Source: Cristatella mucedo (Eukaryota; Bryozoa; Phylactolaemata; Cristatellidae). From it: 64,000 nt of DNA. The notes under the pieces were generated by a model, which saw only the letters and a program-made list of their open reading frames with translations, was not told the origin of the DNA and did not search any database. Every line of letters starts with the position of its first letter. Positions within the stretch are counted from its first letter, which is position 1. The position numbers and the translations under genes are program-made. The DNA lies in the NCBI GenBank assembly GCA_009760855.2, contig WPIO01000007.1, positions 9,310,001 to 9,374,000 on the forward strand, in the 5' to 3' direction. Positions 20,176-31,780 of this stretch are shown piece after piece.

Positions 20176-23006
20176 CTAGAACGTGGCAAACTGGTCTATT
20201 TCAGTTTGAAAGTCAATACTTTCCGGTTTTTCTTTTTCTACGCTTAACAAGGCCAAATTATAAAGCCGATCTTGCCCAATTGATGGTTTTAGATAAGACC
20301 GGATAATCTTCAGTTTGCTTAAAGAACGTTCACATCTGGCTACTGAAACAGTTATGGTGCGAAGAATTTCGTGGCAACTCTCAAATTAGGAAACAGGTCT
20401 TCTCCGTAACTGACGATGAAAAACATGAGTTCCAAGGAGAGGGATTTTTTTGGTGCCAAGTCGTGAAGTGTGGCAAAAACGTTTTACTGTCACATATGTC
20501 GTTTTACAGCTCTATTCCATCAACGTCTGAACAATAGAGGACTCCAAAAATAGACCTTGCTGGCTGGTCTGGTCATGTTCTTCAAAAGCTGCTCAACTCC
20601 CATCAAGAAACCAAATTTGGCATCAAGATCTGTGAGTCGGCTCTAGTTGGGTTATATGCAGGCCTATACGGCTCCTCTGATAAACCGCTGGTGGACAGCT
20701 GTTGGGAGCATCATCGAGAGGGGCCGGTGCACAGCTGTGGTCCGCCTGTGATGTGGCGTGGACACAGGCCGGTAACCCAGTGATGAACAGATGGTGGATT
20801 CACCATCAGGATCGGCCGGTGCACAGCTGTGGTTTGCCTCGGGGGAGATGGGGAGGAGGCAGATCTAGGAAACATGTTGTCTTATATGCTTAGTTACATA
20901 AAAGACATAATCTGGTATATTCGTGTGTACTTGCATGCACAAGCAAATGCAAGTAGGCGCATTTTGGTTAGAAATACAATCAATCCTAAGCAACATTTCC
21001 AATAAAAAAGAAGGAGAAAAGAATAGTAACATCGGGGTCGGCGAGGGCACAGCCGTGGTAGAGAAGTGAGTCGAATGAGGAATGGGGGCGAAGAGAGACG
21101 TGCATCCCTGTGCTCTGTGCGTCGTATAATAAACTGTTGGTGTTGGTCATCGGCTGGCTCTCTACATGCGTGAACCGAATAACGCCGGTTAAACCTTGTT
21201 GTAATTTCTTGTCGGAGTTAGTTTATGCTGTCCTTCATTATTCTTGAAGTCTCCTCCTCTGAAGAGAGACCAACATGTTGAGAGAATTTTTATTGCATCC
21301 TTGTCCTTTGGCGGATTCTTCGTTCAACTGCAACTCCCCACAATTCATATCTCCATTTGGCATCTATTAGTGATTCTTGGCACAGGTATTCTCTAAGTCT
21401 TGACAACTCAATCTTGACGGATTTGAGGTCATACAAGGCGCCTCTGAAGTTAATCTTTTAATCCTGCAGTCTTTTCTGAACGCCGTCAATCGTCCTTAAG
21501 ATGCTGTACCAAAATGGCAATGAAGCCAAAAAGGTAGTTCAAGATACAATGCTGGAGACTGCTAGGTTCTCTTCTTGTTTCAAGTGTTCCACTTGTGTCC
21601 TCAGACAGTTGCTCCAAAAGACCTACAATCCATCATTGACCTTTCACAGCCTCCACTCTTGCACTCCACCTTGTTGCAGAGTCACGTTTGATAGTGAAGT
21701 CTAAGACTTTCTTCAGCTCTTCCCACCTCAGAGTTGATCTTGAAAAGAATAAGTGTGTGCTCTCTATTGGTACAAAACAGGAAGGACAGCGGAATCTTGA
21801 CTTGCAGCATGAGCTCTTGCCAGGTTCAAGCTGTGGTTATCACAGTTTATACAAATTTCCTTCTCATTTATGGACAGTATTTTATTTTGGACACCTGACA
21901 AGTGGTCAGACCTGACTGCTGCCTTTTTGTGAGACTGCGATCTGCAATCTTGGAAGGGTATTCTGTCGGATTCGAGTTTGTCTGAGACCCTTAATTGCTG
22001 CAGCATCTTTGGCGAAGATTTGAAGAAAGCCCAGAAAAGACTCTTTGATGATTACTGCTATGTTGGCAAAATTAACATCGACATATCTAATGACATCAGA
22101 CATCTACTCACGGTGTGCCAGATCAGGAGTTGAGTCAAACAGAATTCCGTAGTACTTGTTTCGCTGGATGTTGCAGATTACCTTGTCTCTGACTGTAGAT
22201 GTAAGTATACAAAGGAACTCATTTTGAGTTTGAGGAGACAGTTAAGAGACCGACTTTGGAATCTTTCTGGCGTGGTTCAGGTGTGATTGCAGAAGAGGAT
22301 TGTACTGAGCTACAAGATGAAGAAGTCCCAATAAGTTTCCAACGTTTTTCTCACCGGCTAGGCCAATATTCTCTTGGTGACCACACCATGCCAGATTTTG
22401 AGAAACCAAGAACTTGATGCAGCTTAGAGCTCTCTTTAGGACTTCTCGCCATATTTGTTTTTCCGATAAGATTTGTGCCTCAACAGCAGTTTCCACTTTA
22501 CTTCTTTGAGAAGTCTCCTCTCTGTTTCTTTCCATGTGGCGAAAGCCTCACGGTGAGAAGAGCTGTTTTCATGGGCAACTAGTTTTTCAGTTTTCCTACT
22601 GGCTAAAGACCCTTTTGCCAAATTCAAGAGACGATCGGAAGTTTTGGGTGGACATAGAGAAGAGCGAACAACATACCCAATATGCCTACTGTTTTGAGGG
22701 ATAGTAAACCAGCCAGATCCTGCTATTTTCATGCCCATTAGTAAGTTGCCTGTTGAACCCGGCCGTGCTCATGGCTCGATAACCTTTTCCAGCAAATGAA
22801 CCTTCTTTGTTCTGAAAAACAGACTCGATCCTCGCACTATTACTCAGTAGTACTAGTTCAGTTCGAAGAGGCTGCAGAATAACGGGCAAAAAGGAGGTTT
22901 GAATAAACTTCAGATGACCATTATCATTCAGAGTCAGCACTTGGAAAATCGCCGTAGATTTTGTATCTTCTTCTCTTGTGGTAGTGCTTGCATCCCCATG
23001 GTCCAA
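20176..23006 (-). pseudogene. hAT transposase (ZMYM1/TTF-finger type), decayed
   Basis: Readable in pieces on the minus strand. N-terminal: NGHENSRIWLVYYPSKQ (about 22690-22740) and a TTF-like finger region. Middle: REVLKRALSCIKFLVSQNLA, WCGHQENIGL and GNLLGLLHLVAQYNPLLQSH (22250-22440), the pattern of ZMYM1-like hAT transposases. C-terminal dimerisation region: TVSVARCERSLSKLKIIRSY then GQDRLYNLALLSVE, ending with a stop at 20176-20178. Many stops and shifts separate the blocks, so it is inactive. A foreign GC-rich block lies inside at about 20640-21200. A CAGAGGCGC end at about 19964 could be the terminal repeat, but its partner was not found. Confidence 0.82.
20640..21200 (+). repeat. GC-rich insertion with direct repeats inside the hAT relic, possible LTR
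   Basis: GGCCGGTGCACAGCTGTGGT occurs at about 20718 and 20816 with a diverged third copy at about 21045, and AATAAACTG lies at about 21128. The hAT similarity stops before it and resumes after it. The exact ends and target duplication could not be fixed. Confidence 0.4.
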
Positions 23007-23690
23007 ATATTGACTTCATCTTCGCAGAGTGAAGCTTTTTCCATGGAGCTTTCACCTAGCAGAGTGTTTGTTTCTCCAGTAGAGCCATGTCGTAATGCTA
23101 CAATCTAATAATTATGGGCAAAACCAAGTGTCATATGACAATCGGAAGGCCCACCTTCAAGATTGGTTCATCTAGCACAGGGGTATCGAACACGTGGCCC
23201 GCGGGCCACAACCCTGCCCGCCGAGGTCTTCTATGCGGCCCGCAACGATATCCCAAAAATATTTGTAACCATGTTTTCCGTTAATTTTTAATCATGTCAA
23301 ACGGCGATATAAGGCGCTGTTATGTACTTCACGCGCGCGTGAAGCGTGAAGGTGTCCGAATGGCTATTTTCGCGTGAAGGTAAAAAATCGATTTATTTTG
23401 CTAGCCTTCATGTGAACATTTTGGCGTGAAGGGGTAATATATTTGTGCTACAGCGGCGCCCGCCATTACGATCACATTTATAACGCTTCCGCAAGCGGAA
23501 TTAACTGTTTCACACTGTGGATAGAAAAAAAGAGCCGTTTCTCAGCTGCTGCTGCATGAACTGCAATCAGTCAGGTAGGTTTTCAAAAAACGCGTATTGC
23601 TCAACTTACTTACTAATACTAAGGTGTTGCTGTGATAAAATATAAATTAATCAATTCGTAGCTGATCTGTTTTTTATTTCACAGAGAAAA

Positions 23691-25945
23691 ATGGCGGCGA
23701 ATGTGAATACTGGCAAAATACGAAAAATTGACGCAGAAGGAAGACTTTTCAAAGCATCTTGGACTGTAGACTATTTTGTAATGGAACGCTTCGGTAGGAT
23801 AATGTGCCTAATATGCCAAGAAACAATTGCCGTTGCAAAGAAGTACAATTTTAAGCGACATTTTCAACAAAGCATGGCGACAGGTACAACAGCCTGACTG
23901 GTCAACTTCAAATTGATCGCGTGAACTCGTTGAAACAGAGCGTCATCGGACAGCAGTCATTGTTTACAGCAGTCAGCAACAAGTCTGAGGCTTCATCCAA
24001 AGTAAGTAAGTTTTTTAATAGCTGAAGCTATAGCTAAGCGGGGGAAAGAATTTTCCTATGGTGAATTTGTTAAGGAATACCTCAGGCTGTTTACTGGTGC
24101 GGTCTGTCCAGAAAAGAAGTCACAAGTAGAGAAAGTCAGTCTTTCTCATCAAACGGTTGCGTGAAAAGTTGACGAGCTCGCATCCAACATAGAAGAAAGT
24201 CTCACTAACAGACTTGCTGAATGCGAATTTTATTCTCTTGCGCTCGACGAAAGCACGGACAATAGCGATACGGCTCAACTGTCGGTGTTCAACTGTCGGT
24301 GTTTGTACGCGGAGTAACAGGAAAGTTTGTCATTATCGAAGAACTGTTGGATATATGTTCGATGAAAGGCACTACAACGGGGCGGGATATTTTGGATCAG
24401 GTCAAGAGAGTCCTCACAAAATGTAATCTTCCTGAAACTTGATTGATTGGTTTAACCACAGACGGAGCCCCTTCAATGACAGGTAGACACAATGGATTTG
24501 TATCTTTAATGGTAAAATTAGTACCTCGCAAAATTGTCAGTCATCACTGCATCATCCACCAAGAACAGCTATGTGCAAAGGTCTTGAGCATGCAACATGT
24601 AATGGACAATGTAGTTTCAACAGTCAATGTGATAAGATCTCGTGCGCTAAACCACAGACAATTTCAGGCTTTCCTTGAAGAGTTGGGATCAGATCATTGT
24701 GATGTTATTTATTTCTGCCAAGTCCGTTGGCTAAGTAGGGCAAACACGTTAGCCAGGTTTTGTTCACTTCGGGACGAAATAAAAACATTTATGACAGAAA
24801 AGGGAAAAGATGTTGGCTTCCTCGATGACCAGCAGTGATTGAATGACTTGGCTTTTTTTGTGGACATGACCAAACATCTTGCAGATCTTAATGTCAAACT
24901 CCAAGGTAAGGATCAACTGGTCCATAAAATGTATGAGTGTGTTGTCGCATTTGTGCAAAAGCTGAAACTTTTCCGGAAACACTTAGATCAGAAGCTGTTA
25001 CATTTCACAACACTAGCAACAAGATCGCCTGAAACGCTGGCTTATATGAAGTACTCCACTCTTGTTAGCAAACTTGTTGATGAATTCGAAGAGAAGTTTC
25101 AGGATTTCCAACAACATGCGGATGACATGAACATGATTAGTAATTCATTTAATATCGATCCCTCTGATGCACCTGATGAATCTCAACTCGAACTAATTGA
25201 CATTCTGTGACAGCCCTCCGCACGACCTGTCGTCGGGCTGGGTAGCGCGACCGAGCAACAAGTCTGCTGGCTCCAACACCAAAACCTTTATTCCAGGCAA
25301 CGCCAGCCAAGCCCGGTCTACACGCACTAGACGGCTGCCGGCGTCGAGGGCTCTCTCCCTCCCCTCCCGTTGTACTCCTCCGGCAACCCTTATATTCCAT
25401 GCATGCGTTGTTTTTCGCACTGTCGGGCCATTGTTCGTTCCGAACCTGCCCGACAGCTGGCGGCAGTTTGTGGTAAATTGATGTACCCACAGATGCCGCC
25501 AATGCATGGATTTGGGCAGGACTGCCGAGTCATCGTCTGCCCATCCACCGGTCGTGAGCTTGCGGCTTCGTAGGCAGCCTGAGAGCCCTCACGAGGTCTC
25601 CACCCAGTGCTCGCAGGCTGCGAGCGTCGTGTTCTTCCACACATTCATAATGACAGCACTTTAAAAACTGCTTATGATCAGCATGACCCTGTTACCTTTT
25701 ACAAGCAGTATGTTTCATCAGAGTCTTTTCCTAACCTAGCCAAACATGCTCGCAGGTATATTGCACTTTTTGGCAGCACATATTGCTGTGAACAGCTTTT
25801 TTCCAGACTGAAAAATGTGAAAACAATGACTCGATCCGTTCTCACAGATGAACATTTATCAGGAATCCTTAGAATTGCCACATCCACTGTTGCAGCAGAT
25901 GTCGACTTTTTATGCAAACAGAAACAATGCCAAATATCTCATTGA
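23691..25945 (+). pseudogene. hAT-Charlie transposase (GTF2IRD2/ZBED5-like), broken
   Basis: Starts MAANVNTGKIRKIDAEGRLF, then KASWTVDYFVMER and a BED-type finger MCLICQETIAVAKKYNFKRH. Catalytic-core parts at 24440-24840 read TTDGAPSMTGRHNGFV and SHHCIIHQEQLCAKVL with CQVRWLSRANTLARF. The C-terminal dimerisation block is at 25735-25900 (YIALFGSTYCCEQLFSRLK). It is broken by frameshifts near 23900 and 24000-24440, a TGA at about 24838 and the LTR insertion at 25206. Related transposases gave rise to vertebrate GTF2IRD2 and ZBED5. Confidence 0.88.
25206..25641 (-). mobile_element. Solo LTR (436 bp) inside the hAT transposase
   Basis: Begins TGTGACAGCC and ends TTCTTCCACA (TG..CA), flanked by a perfect 5-bp target duplication CATTC (25201-25205 and 25642-25646). 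Removing it and one CATTC restores the transposase frame across the site. The minus strand has a TATA-like GGAATATAAGG near 25395 and AATAAAGG near 25290 in proper order, so the LTR points left. No internal retroviral genes remain. Confidence 0.9.
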
Positions 25946-26339
25946 TGCCTGCAGTGCAGAATACCTGGGGCATTTAATTAATCCTAAGACATTAATATTA
26001 TGTGAGTCCTTGTCATGTAATTTTGTAAGTTTTATAAGTTTATGTTTTCGTGTTATTAAAATAAAAATCAAACAGTAAGAGATTGGCCATAATATCTATC
26101 AAATTATTTTCCAGGACACATGATTAAATTTTTACTATTTATTATTTTTAATCATAATTATGCTAAAAATACTATTGTATTGCGGTTTATTTATTGAGTA
26201 TAATAGTAAGTCATACTAAATTACGATCTTATTTTCCGATGTGGTCAACTACGCCAATTTACATGTGGCCCCCCGACCTTTTAAATTTTTTAATTGTGGC
26301 CCCCCAACGCATGAAGGTTGGACACCCCTGCACAAAATG

Positions 26340-26570
26340 CTGCAATAAATAGCTTTCTTTTTTGCTTGTCTTAAAATGTGAAGTCAGGGGGTATTGTGAC
26401 GCCCGTCGGAAGCGAGTTCCAGGCTTTGTGAGCATACAAGCTAAAGGGGCGGTCCCCAAAGGATTTGAGGTTCGTACGAGGTTTAGGGTAAACGATTAGA
26501 TTCCGAAATGTTAGTGGAACGATGTTGCCTGGTAGGGAAGTAGATGTGATAGGTAGGCTGGTCCAGTTCC
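26340..26570 (-). mobile_element. LINE-A 3' coding fragment
   Basis: GAGTTCCAGGCTTTGTGAGC, then GGTCCCCAAAGGATTTGAGG, the complement of the FGDRAFSSYAPKAWNSLP coding region seen at 6790-6860. The hAT-Charlie element is bordered by LINE-A pieces on both sides (a reverse transcriptase scrap at 23106-23170). Confidence 0.75.
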
Positions 26571-26899
26571 CTGAACTGCGAAACCCTCGCTAGTTCGGAT
26601 AGCGGCACAATGCGTGCAATGAGCAGAGATCTGAAGCTAGCAATGAAACGCGGCGCTCGATATTCTGCGCTTAGCGGTAGCAACCGAACCACATCAGTCA
26701 AAGGCCAAAGAAGCGCTCACGCTCAGCGCTACACTCACCGACCGGCAGACCGTTGCTCCTTGAGAGCGACTGCGGTCAGGCACAAGCCTTATATTGTAGC
26801 TGGGTCAAAAGTCAAATAATAGTCACTGTCGCGCATAATTACGCAAACTGCTCCTCATATCGGTGCTAAGCCACGGCATGTTGACTCGCCTTTGACGCG

Positions 26900-27115
26900 G
26901 CGTAGCAGGCTGGGCTCGCCCTTGACGTGACGCAGCCCGCCTTTGGCAGGCGGGATGGGGCGAGCGAGCGGGAGAAGTTGGAACGCGGACGGTGGGGTGA
27001 ACAAGGGGTGAGCGGCTGTGTGCTAGCTGCTCTGCGAGAGCCAGCCGAATACACTGCGGCTGAAGCTCCCCCTCGGCGTTTCCGCGTCGTCGCGTGTATC
27101 CCGTCAGAGCGTCAA
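26900..27115 (+). repeat. LTR-like repeat, second copy
   Basis: Related to 1530-1775: GAGAAGTTGGAACGCGGACG, GCTCTGCGAGAGCCAGCC, AATACACTGCGGCTGAAGC and GGCGTTTCCGCGTCG, then CGTCAGAGCG. The AATAAA hexamer is mutated to AATACA here. Ends not defined. Confidence 0.4.
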
Positions 27116-28034
27116 GTTACAGCTTGGTCTAAGTCTGTAAATATGCTTAACTAGCTCAGCCAACATTAATCGAGTCCATTGAAACAAGGACTTGATTGAA
27201 ATCAAGATTGGTATTCTCCCATAAAAAAGGTTTAAAAAATATGCACACTCCATTTAGCTTTTGGTGCGCCCTTGACATTGGCCACGGTAGAAATCTGTCC
27301 CCGCCCCTTACTATCCCTCTGCCACCAAGTTTCAAGGGATTGCTCTTGGAGTTCTTATGCTGTGGCTTCCTCTGGCTCGGCCCAAATGACAGCCCAGAAC
27401 ATTTGAAATGCAATAGTGCTGCGCTTTTACAAAAAGCTTTACACTACAGCAGTTTCGATTCCAAATTATAGATAACAGTGTTCCCCGTTTACACGATTTC
27501 ATGCGATTGTGCTTTCGCGTTTTCATGCTATAGCCTCAAGTGGCCCGGCCTAGATTGCAGCCCTAAATAGTTGAACTGCAAGAAAGCTGCAATTTCCGCA
27601 ATAAGCGTATCGCAACGCACTTGTGATTTCACATTATGGAAAGCTGTGTCCCGTGTTTTCCTTCGAAGTTTCATGCGACTAAGCGTGGGTGTTTTCACTC
27701 TATGACGTTCAATGACCCGGCAAGCTTCGCTATATTTTCTGTATGCGCTCTATGCTATGAAATTTGGTTTGTTAATTCGCAGCCTTGTTTTCTATAATGT
27801 GGAATTAAAAGCGCAGTATCGCGACACCTTGTGTAGTAAATGCAGCTGTGCGAAGTAAATGCACCCATGCTAAGTCGCATCGAATTTTCTAAGGAAAACA
27901 TGGAATACTGTTTTTAAAGCCAGGAACTCGGCTACTTAAACGACCAACGCACGACACGACGTCAACTGACATGACAACATTTAAAAAGAAGCTTAAAACA
28001 TATCTTTTATTACAGCATTTGATAGGTTTTTATA

Positions 28035-28175
28035 TAATTAATTCATTTGTATAGCGCCCCAAGAGAACTTAATCTCTATTCAGGCGCTTCACACATGCCT
28101 CAGGGCTCGAGCCCACGACCTCAGCCAGACCTTAGTCGGGGCGAGCACCTTAACCGCCGGACCAACCCAGCGTTT
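28035..28175 (-). mobile_element. SINE-A copy
   Basis: Minus strand: head TTGGTCCGGCGGTTAAGGTG, B-box GTGGGCTCGAGCCC, then the stem AAGCGCCTGAATAGAGATTA ending GGGGCGCTATACAAATGAAT. Confidence 0.85.
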
Positions 28176-28224
28176 TTGAATGCAAATATATAAATGAATT
28201 ACATGCTTGGGGATGCTACCACCA

Positions 28225-28335
28225 AGCATCTGTGTGATGCTTTCTAAACAACATCTGTAAAGTGCCTAAAAGGAGATTCAGTTCGCTGAAGGCGCTATAC
28301 AAACTTATTGTTATTATTATTATTATTGTTATAAA
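28225..28335 (+). mobile_element. LINE-A 3' tail fragment
   Basis: TAAAGTGCCTAAAAGGAGAT, TCAGTTCGCTGAAGGCGC and ACAAACTTATTG followed by (TTA)n up to 28335. Confidence 0.8.
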
Positions 28336-28699
28336 TATATCGGGCCAGTCAGTCTCCGTACCTATTCTAACTGCGAAACAGCTGCCATTTCCAAAATAAG
28401 CTGTGAGGAACAGCGATTTTGATTCTATATAACGGAAACAGTGTTTCGGGTTTACCCAAAAAATGCCACGACATTGCCCATGCCCGTTTTCATGCTATGG
28501 CCTCCTATGGCCCGCACCAGCCAACCTCGCTAAATATCCAAACTGCTATGCAGCTGCCATTTCCACAATAGATGTTGTAAAACTATGTTTTTGGATCCAC
28601 ATTATAGAATTAATTGTTTCGTGTTTACTCGCCAAATTTTTTGGCATTGGACGGACGTGTTCTAATGCTAAGGCCTCCCATGGTCCCGGTCATAAGAGG

Positions 28700-30265
28700 C
28701 TATAGCAATATAACGCACTAGTGAAACCGCAAACAATTTAGTGGGTTAAACCCGCAACACTGTTTTCAATAATAAGCAGTCCAAACCGCAGTTTCACGAC
28801 GACTATTTCTGGAATAGAAACTGTATCGCAGTTACAAAATGCAGAGCGGGCCGGGCCATTGCCGAGCTGGTTTGGTCCAGCGGTTAAGGTGCTCGCCCCG
28901 AACAAGGCCTGGCTGAGGTTGTGGGCTCGAGCCCCGATGCACATGTGAAGCGTCTAAATAAAGATTAAGTTCTCTTGGGGCGCTTTACAACTGATTTATA
29001 TATAATTATATATTGCACGAGAACGGGCATGGGTTATAGTTTGAAATTTGGTTGGTAAATCCGGAACACTGTTTGTTACAATGTAAAATCAAACCTCAGT
29101 TTTGGAAACGGCAGCTGTAATGCAGTTTGATTATGTACGGAGGCGGGCTGGTCCGGGCCAGTGGAGGCCTTAGCATAAGAATGCCCATACGTTCGCCCAT
29201 TAAATTTGGTTGGTCTACCAGCTGTTTTCTTTAGTTAAAAATCGAAACCGAAATTGCACGAGGCTTACTATAGATATGGCGTTTGGATCGCAGTTCGATA
29301 GTGTACGGTGGCCCTGGCCATCGGAGGCCATTACGTTAGATCGCAGATTCGCAATTGCACGAAATTTTGAGGAAGAGCCCGTACCACTGTTTCTGTAATG
29401 TGGAATATCAATACCACAAGTTCGCGAATTATATTGTGGAAACGGCAGCTGTAATTCGGTTAGAATATGTAGGAAGGCTGGCTGGTCTGGGTAATTGGAG
29501 GCAAGAGCACAAAACACCCACAAGCTATGCTGTGAAATAGAGTTGTAAATCCGGAACGGAATTTGTTGTGTCGCAGTTCGATTACGTAAGATGGCTGCCT
29601 GGCGGGGGGGGGGGCAACCGGAGGAAATAGCATGAAAACGCCAATGCGCTGTGCTATGAAGTTTGGTTAGTGATCCCAGAAATTTCCATGATGTGGAAAG
29701 AAAACGCAGCTGCGCGACGCCTATTGCGGAAATGACAGCTGTTTCGCAGTTCGACTATTTAGGGCTGCAATTTGGGCCGGACTACTGGAGGCTACAGCAT
29801 GAAGACGCGAAAGCGCAATCACATAAAATCTGGTGGATAAACATTTAACATTGTTAAATATCTCTTAGAATCAAAATTTCAGTTGTGCAAAGCTTTTTGT
29901 GGATGCGACAGCTTTATTGCAGTTCAACTGTTCCGGGGTGCCATTTAGGCCGAGCCAGCGGATGCCATAGCATGAGATTGCCAAGAGCAATCCCTTGAAA
30001 TTTGGTGTGTAAACTTGGCATGCTGTTCTTTACAATTGAGAATAAGTATCGCAGTTGTGTGGATTTGTATGTAAATGACAGCTGCATAGCCGTTTGAATG
30101 TGTAAATAGGCTGGCTGGCCTGGCCATTCGAGGCACGAGAACGTGCAAGTGAAAATAAATTAATTTGGTGGGTGAACCCGTAACACCATTTTGTATAATT
30201 ATGAATAAAAACCGAATTTATCTGACGTTTAATGTGTAAATGGCAGTTATATCGCAATGTATCAT
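28700..30265 (-). repeat. Degenerate ~165-bp satellite array, inverted half
   Basis: The same monomer in the opposite orientation: AAATTTGGTTGGTAAATCCG, GGAACACTGTTTGTTACAAT, ACGGCAGCTGTAATGCAGTT and GGGCTGGTCCGGGCCAG. Repeat starts lie near 28738, 29045, 29203, 29660, 29825, 29998 and 30165, with 158-173 bp between the regular ones. A SINE-A splits one monomer at about 28862-29010. Confidence 0.78.
28862..29012 (+). mobile_element. SINE-A, full-length
   Basis: GAGCTGGTTTGGTCCAGCGG (A-box region), GAGGTTGTGGGCTCGAGCCC (B-box), then AGCGTCTAAATAAAGATTAA, GTTCTCTTGGGGCGCTTTAC and an AT-rich tail. Inserted into an inverted satellite monomer, which resumes at GCACGAGAACGGGCATG. Confidence 0.9.
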
Positions 30266-30269
30266 AATT

Positions 30270-31375
30270 ATTCGTGGGACCCTTTATGACCGCTGACTTC
30301 GCAGGTCACCGGCTGGGCGGGAACAGTCGGATAATAGCCACGTGCTTCCGCTACGCATGCTGACTTAGCGACGGCTGGCGTCCTTGGCTGGATGACGATT
30401 ATGGGAAGGTTCGTAGTACGCGAACCCTGATTTGGTGCCGTGAATCTGTCTGTTCGTGAAACTGCCATTGAATGTCGGCTTTGAGCTTCCCGAGTTAAAC
30501 TGTTCAGAAGATCACTGCCTCTGTGGGTGTTCATTTTCCGATTTAAGTCAAGATCCCCTTCTGAATTTCATTCCCGTTGCTGGATCTGCGGAGAAGCGAC
30601 ACTCACGCTCATATGGTTTGCGTATGTGCTAGGCCGCATAATAGTTGTGTGACTTGTTGTACCTCGCGGTTTGGTTGCCTCTTTTTCGTATGAGTCGCAT
30701 GATGACACTTCGAGCATGTGATGAAGTCGTATGCAGCCACTGCGTTGTTGCCCTTTTGTAAGACTAAGTCAGCTTGTAGAGTATATGCTGCCAGCCGATT
30801 TATCACCTAGGAGTCAGATTTAAGACTTTGGGTATCCAGGCTCCGCGATAGATCGTGGTACGACCGTAGCCGGTACGTGCCGCTAGTACCCCGACTAGTG
30901 GCTTGGAAAAGTATGCCATTCCACGGCAACCAGGCGCTAGTTTCCACACCTGAGTGAGGCAGCGTTCAAAGCTTCCGCTGGAAACTTGTTTGCACTTCAG
31001 AGGGTGGCCTTTGCTTGCGTGTCGAGTACCACTCGTTGAATAGTGCTTGCGAGTAGGTACTGAATCAATTCTGTCATAGTTCCAAGCGCATCTGTCGTTT
31101 TCGGCGATGGCCAGGAACCGGGATTTCGATTCAAATCCAGTTATAAAGAGCAGTTCTGACCTTTCAAAACACCGACTTCGATAACTTGGGCAAGTGCACA
31201 TTAGCTTGCGGTTGAGTTTGATCAGTATCAACACTTGGTTAGAGGCTAATGTAAGGCCTCCTGCTGTAACTGCTGGCCCTGTGGGTTGGCCTACCTCACC
31301 CAATAGGTGCAATAAATGTACATTGTTTGTGCACAAGACCATATGCGATGCGTGAAGGACTCTAAGAACATGCAA
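30270..31375. other. Stretch without recognised features
   Basis: A minus-strand open frame of 191 codons (30803-31378) has no recognisable motif. Likewise nothing is recognised in 31790-32810, 33400-34190, 37210-38200, 38660-40110, 50770-51290, 59400-59760 and 61100-61670. Confidence 0.35.
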
Positions 31376-31379
31376 CATC

Positions 31380-31780
31380 GATCACCAATTATTGGGCCTT
31401 CAGTTCGTACGCCCCATACGTCTGGAACTCTCTTCCGGCTTTGTAACTACCTGCAATAACTTTTCGTCTCACCGTAAGACACACTGGTTCCACTCAGATT
31501 TACCGTGCCCTCGATAAGTTGTCTTTATTTGTGCCTATGTGCTTTGCATGCTTACCTGTTCACGATTCAGTCACGTGCTATGAGCCAGATGTCTTACTAA
31601 CCAGTGACCAAGAGTGTCTTCTTGTATGCTTTAGCATGCTGACCTAAGCATGATGCATGGTACCATGGATGCCATTAACGCTTGGTTATTGATTCTCTTG
31701 TCAAGGTGTAAAGCATCTGATAGAGATTTAGTTCTCTTAGGCTTCTATACAGACGACTGGGTGACGCTATCATTATTATC
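31380..31780 (+). mobile_element. LINE-A 3' end, old copy
   Basis: TCGTACGCCCCATACGTCTG and GAACTCTCTTCCGGCTTTG recall the C-terminal coding part. GCATGCTGACCTAAGCATGA and TAAAGCATCTGATAGAGATT, TAGTTCTCTTAGGC are the 3' UTR and stem-loop, ending at (ATT)n near 31770. Confidence 0.6.

Larger units (their letters stand above)
23178..26330 (+). mobile_element. hAT-Charlie-like DNA transposon (3.15 kb, inactive)
   Basis: The left end CAGGGGTATCGAAC (23178) and the right end, the complement of CAGGGGTGTCCAACC (26316-26330), form imperfect terminal inverted repeats. Both are followed inward by GGCCC/GGGCCAC-rich sequence typical of Charlie elements. The flanking 8-mers (ATCTAGCA, CACAAAAT) do not match, so the target duplication is lost or eroded. 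Inside lie a transposase relic and a solo LTR. Confidence 0.85.
27280..28690 (+). repeat. Degenerate ~165-bp satellite array, forward half
   Basis: Monomers contain GTGTTTCGGGTTTACCC-like, TTTCATGC.ATTG, GGCCTC..ATGGCCCGG.CC and GCAGCTGCCATTTCCACAAT motifs, spaced about 165 bp (for example 27485 and 27650). Interrupted by a LINE scrap (27910-28025), a SINE-A (28035-28172) and a LINE tail (28225-28332). Confidence 0.75.

Noticed and set aside
20176-26330. Domesticated hAT-derived host gene
   Set aside because: Both transposase relics carry several frameshifts and stops, and the second also has an LTR insertion, so neither can encode a full protein.
28862-28935. A tRNA gene suggested by GGGCTCGAGCCCC and an A-box-like head
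   Set aside because: It is the head of SINE-A, repeated at least seven times with the same tail and without a complete cloverleaf.
27280-30265. Regularly spaced repeats considered as a CRISPR-like array
   Set aside because: The monomers are long, degenerate and contiguous without unique spacers, in an animal genome; this is satellite DNA.
30803-31378. 191-codon minus-strand open frame
   Set aside because: No recognisable motif, no splice or promoter support, and composition like the surrounding intergenic DNA.
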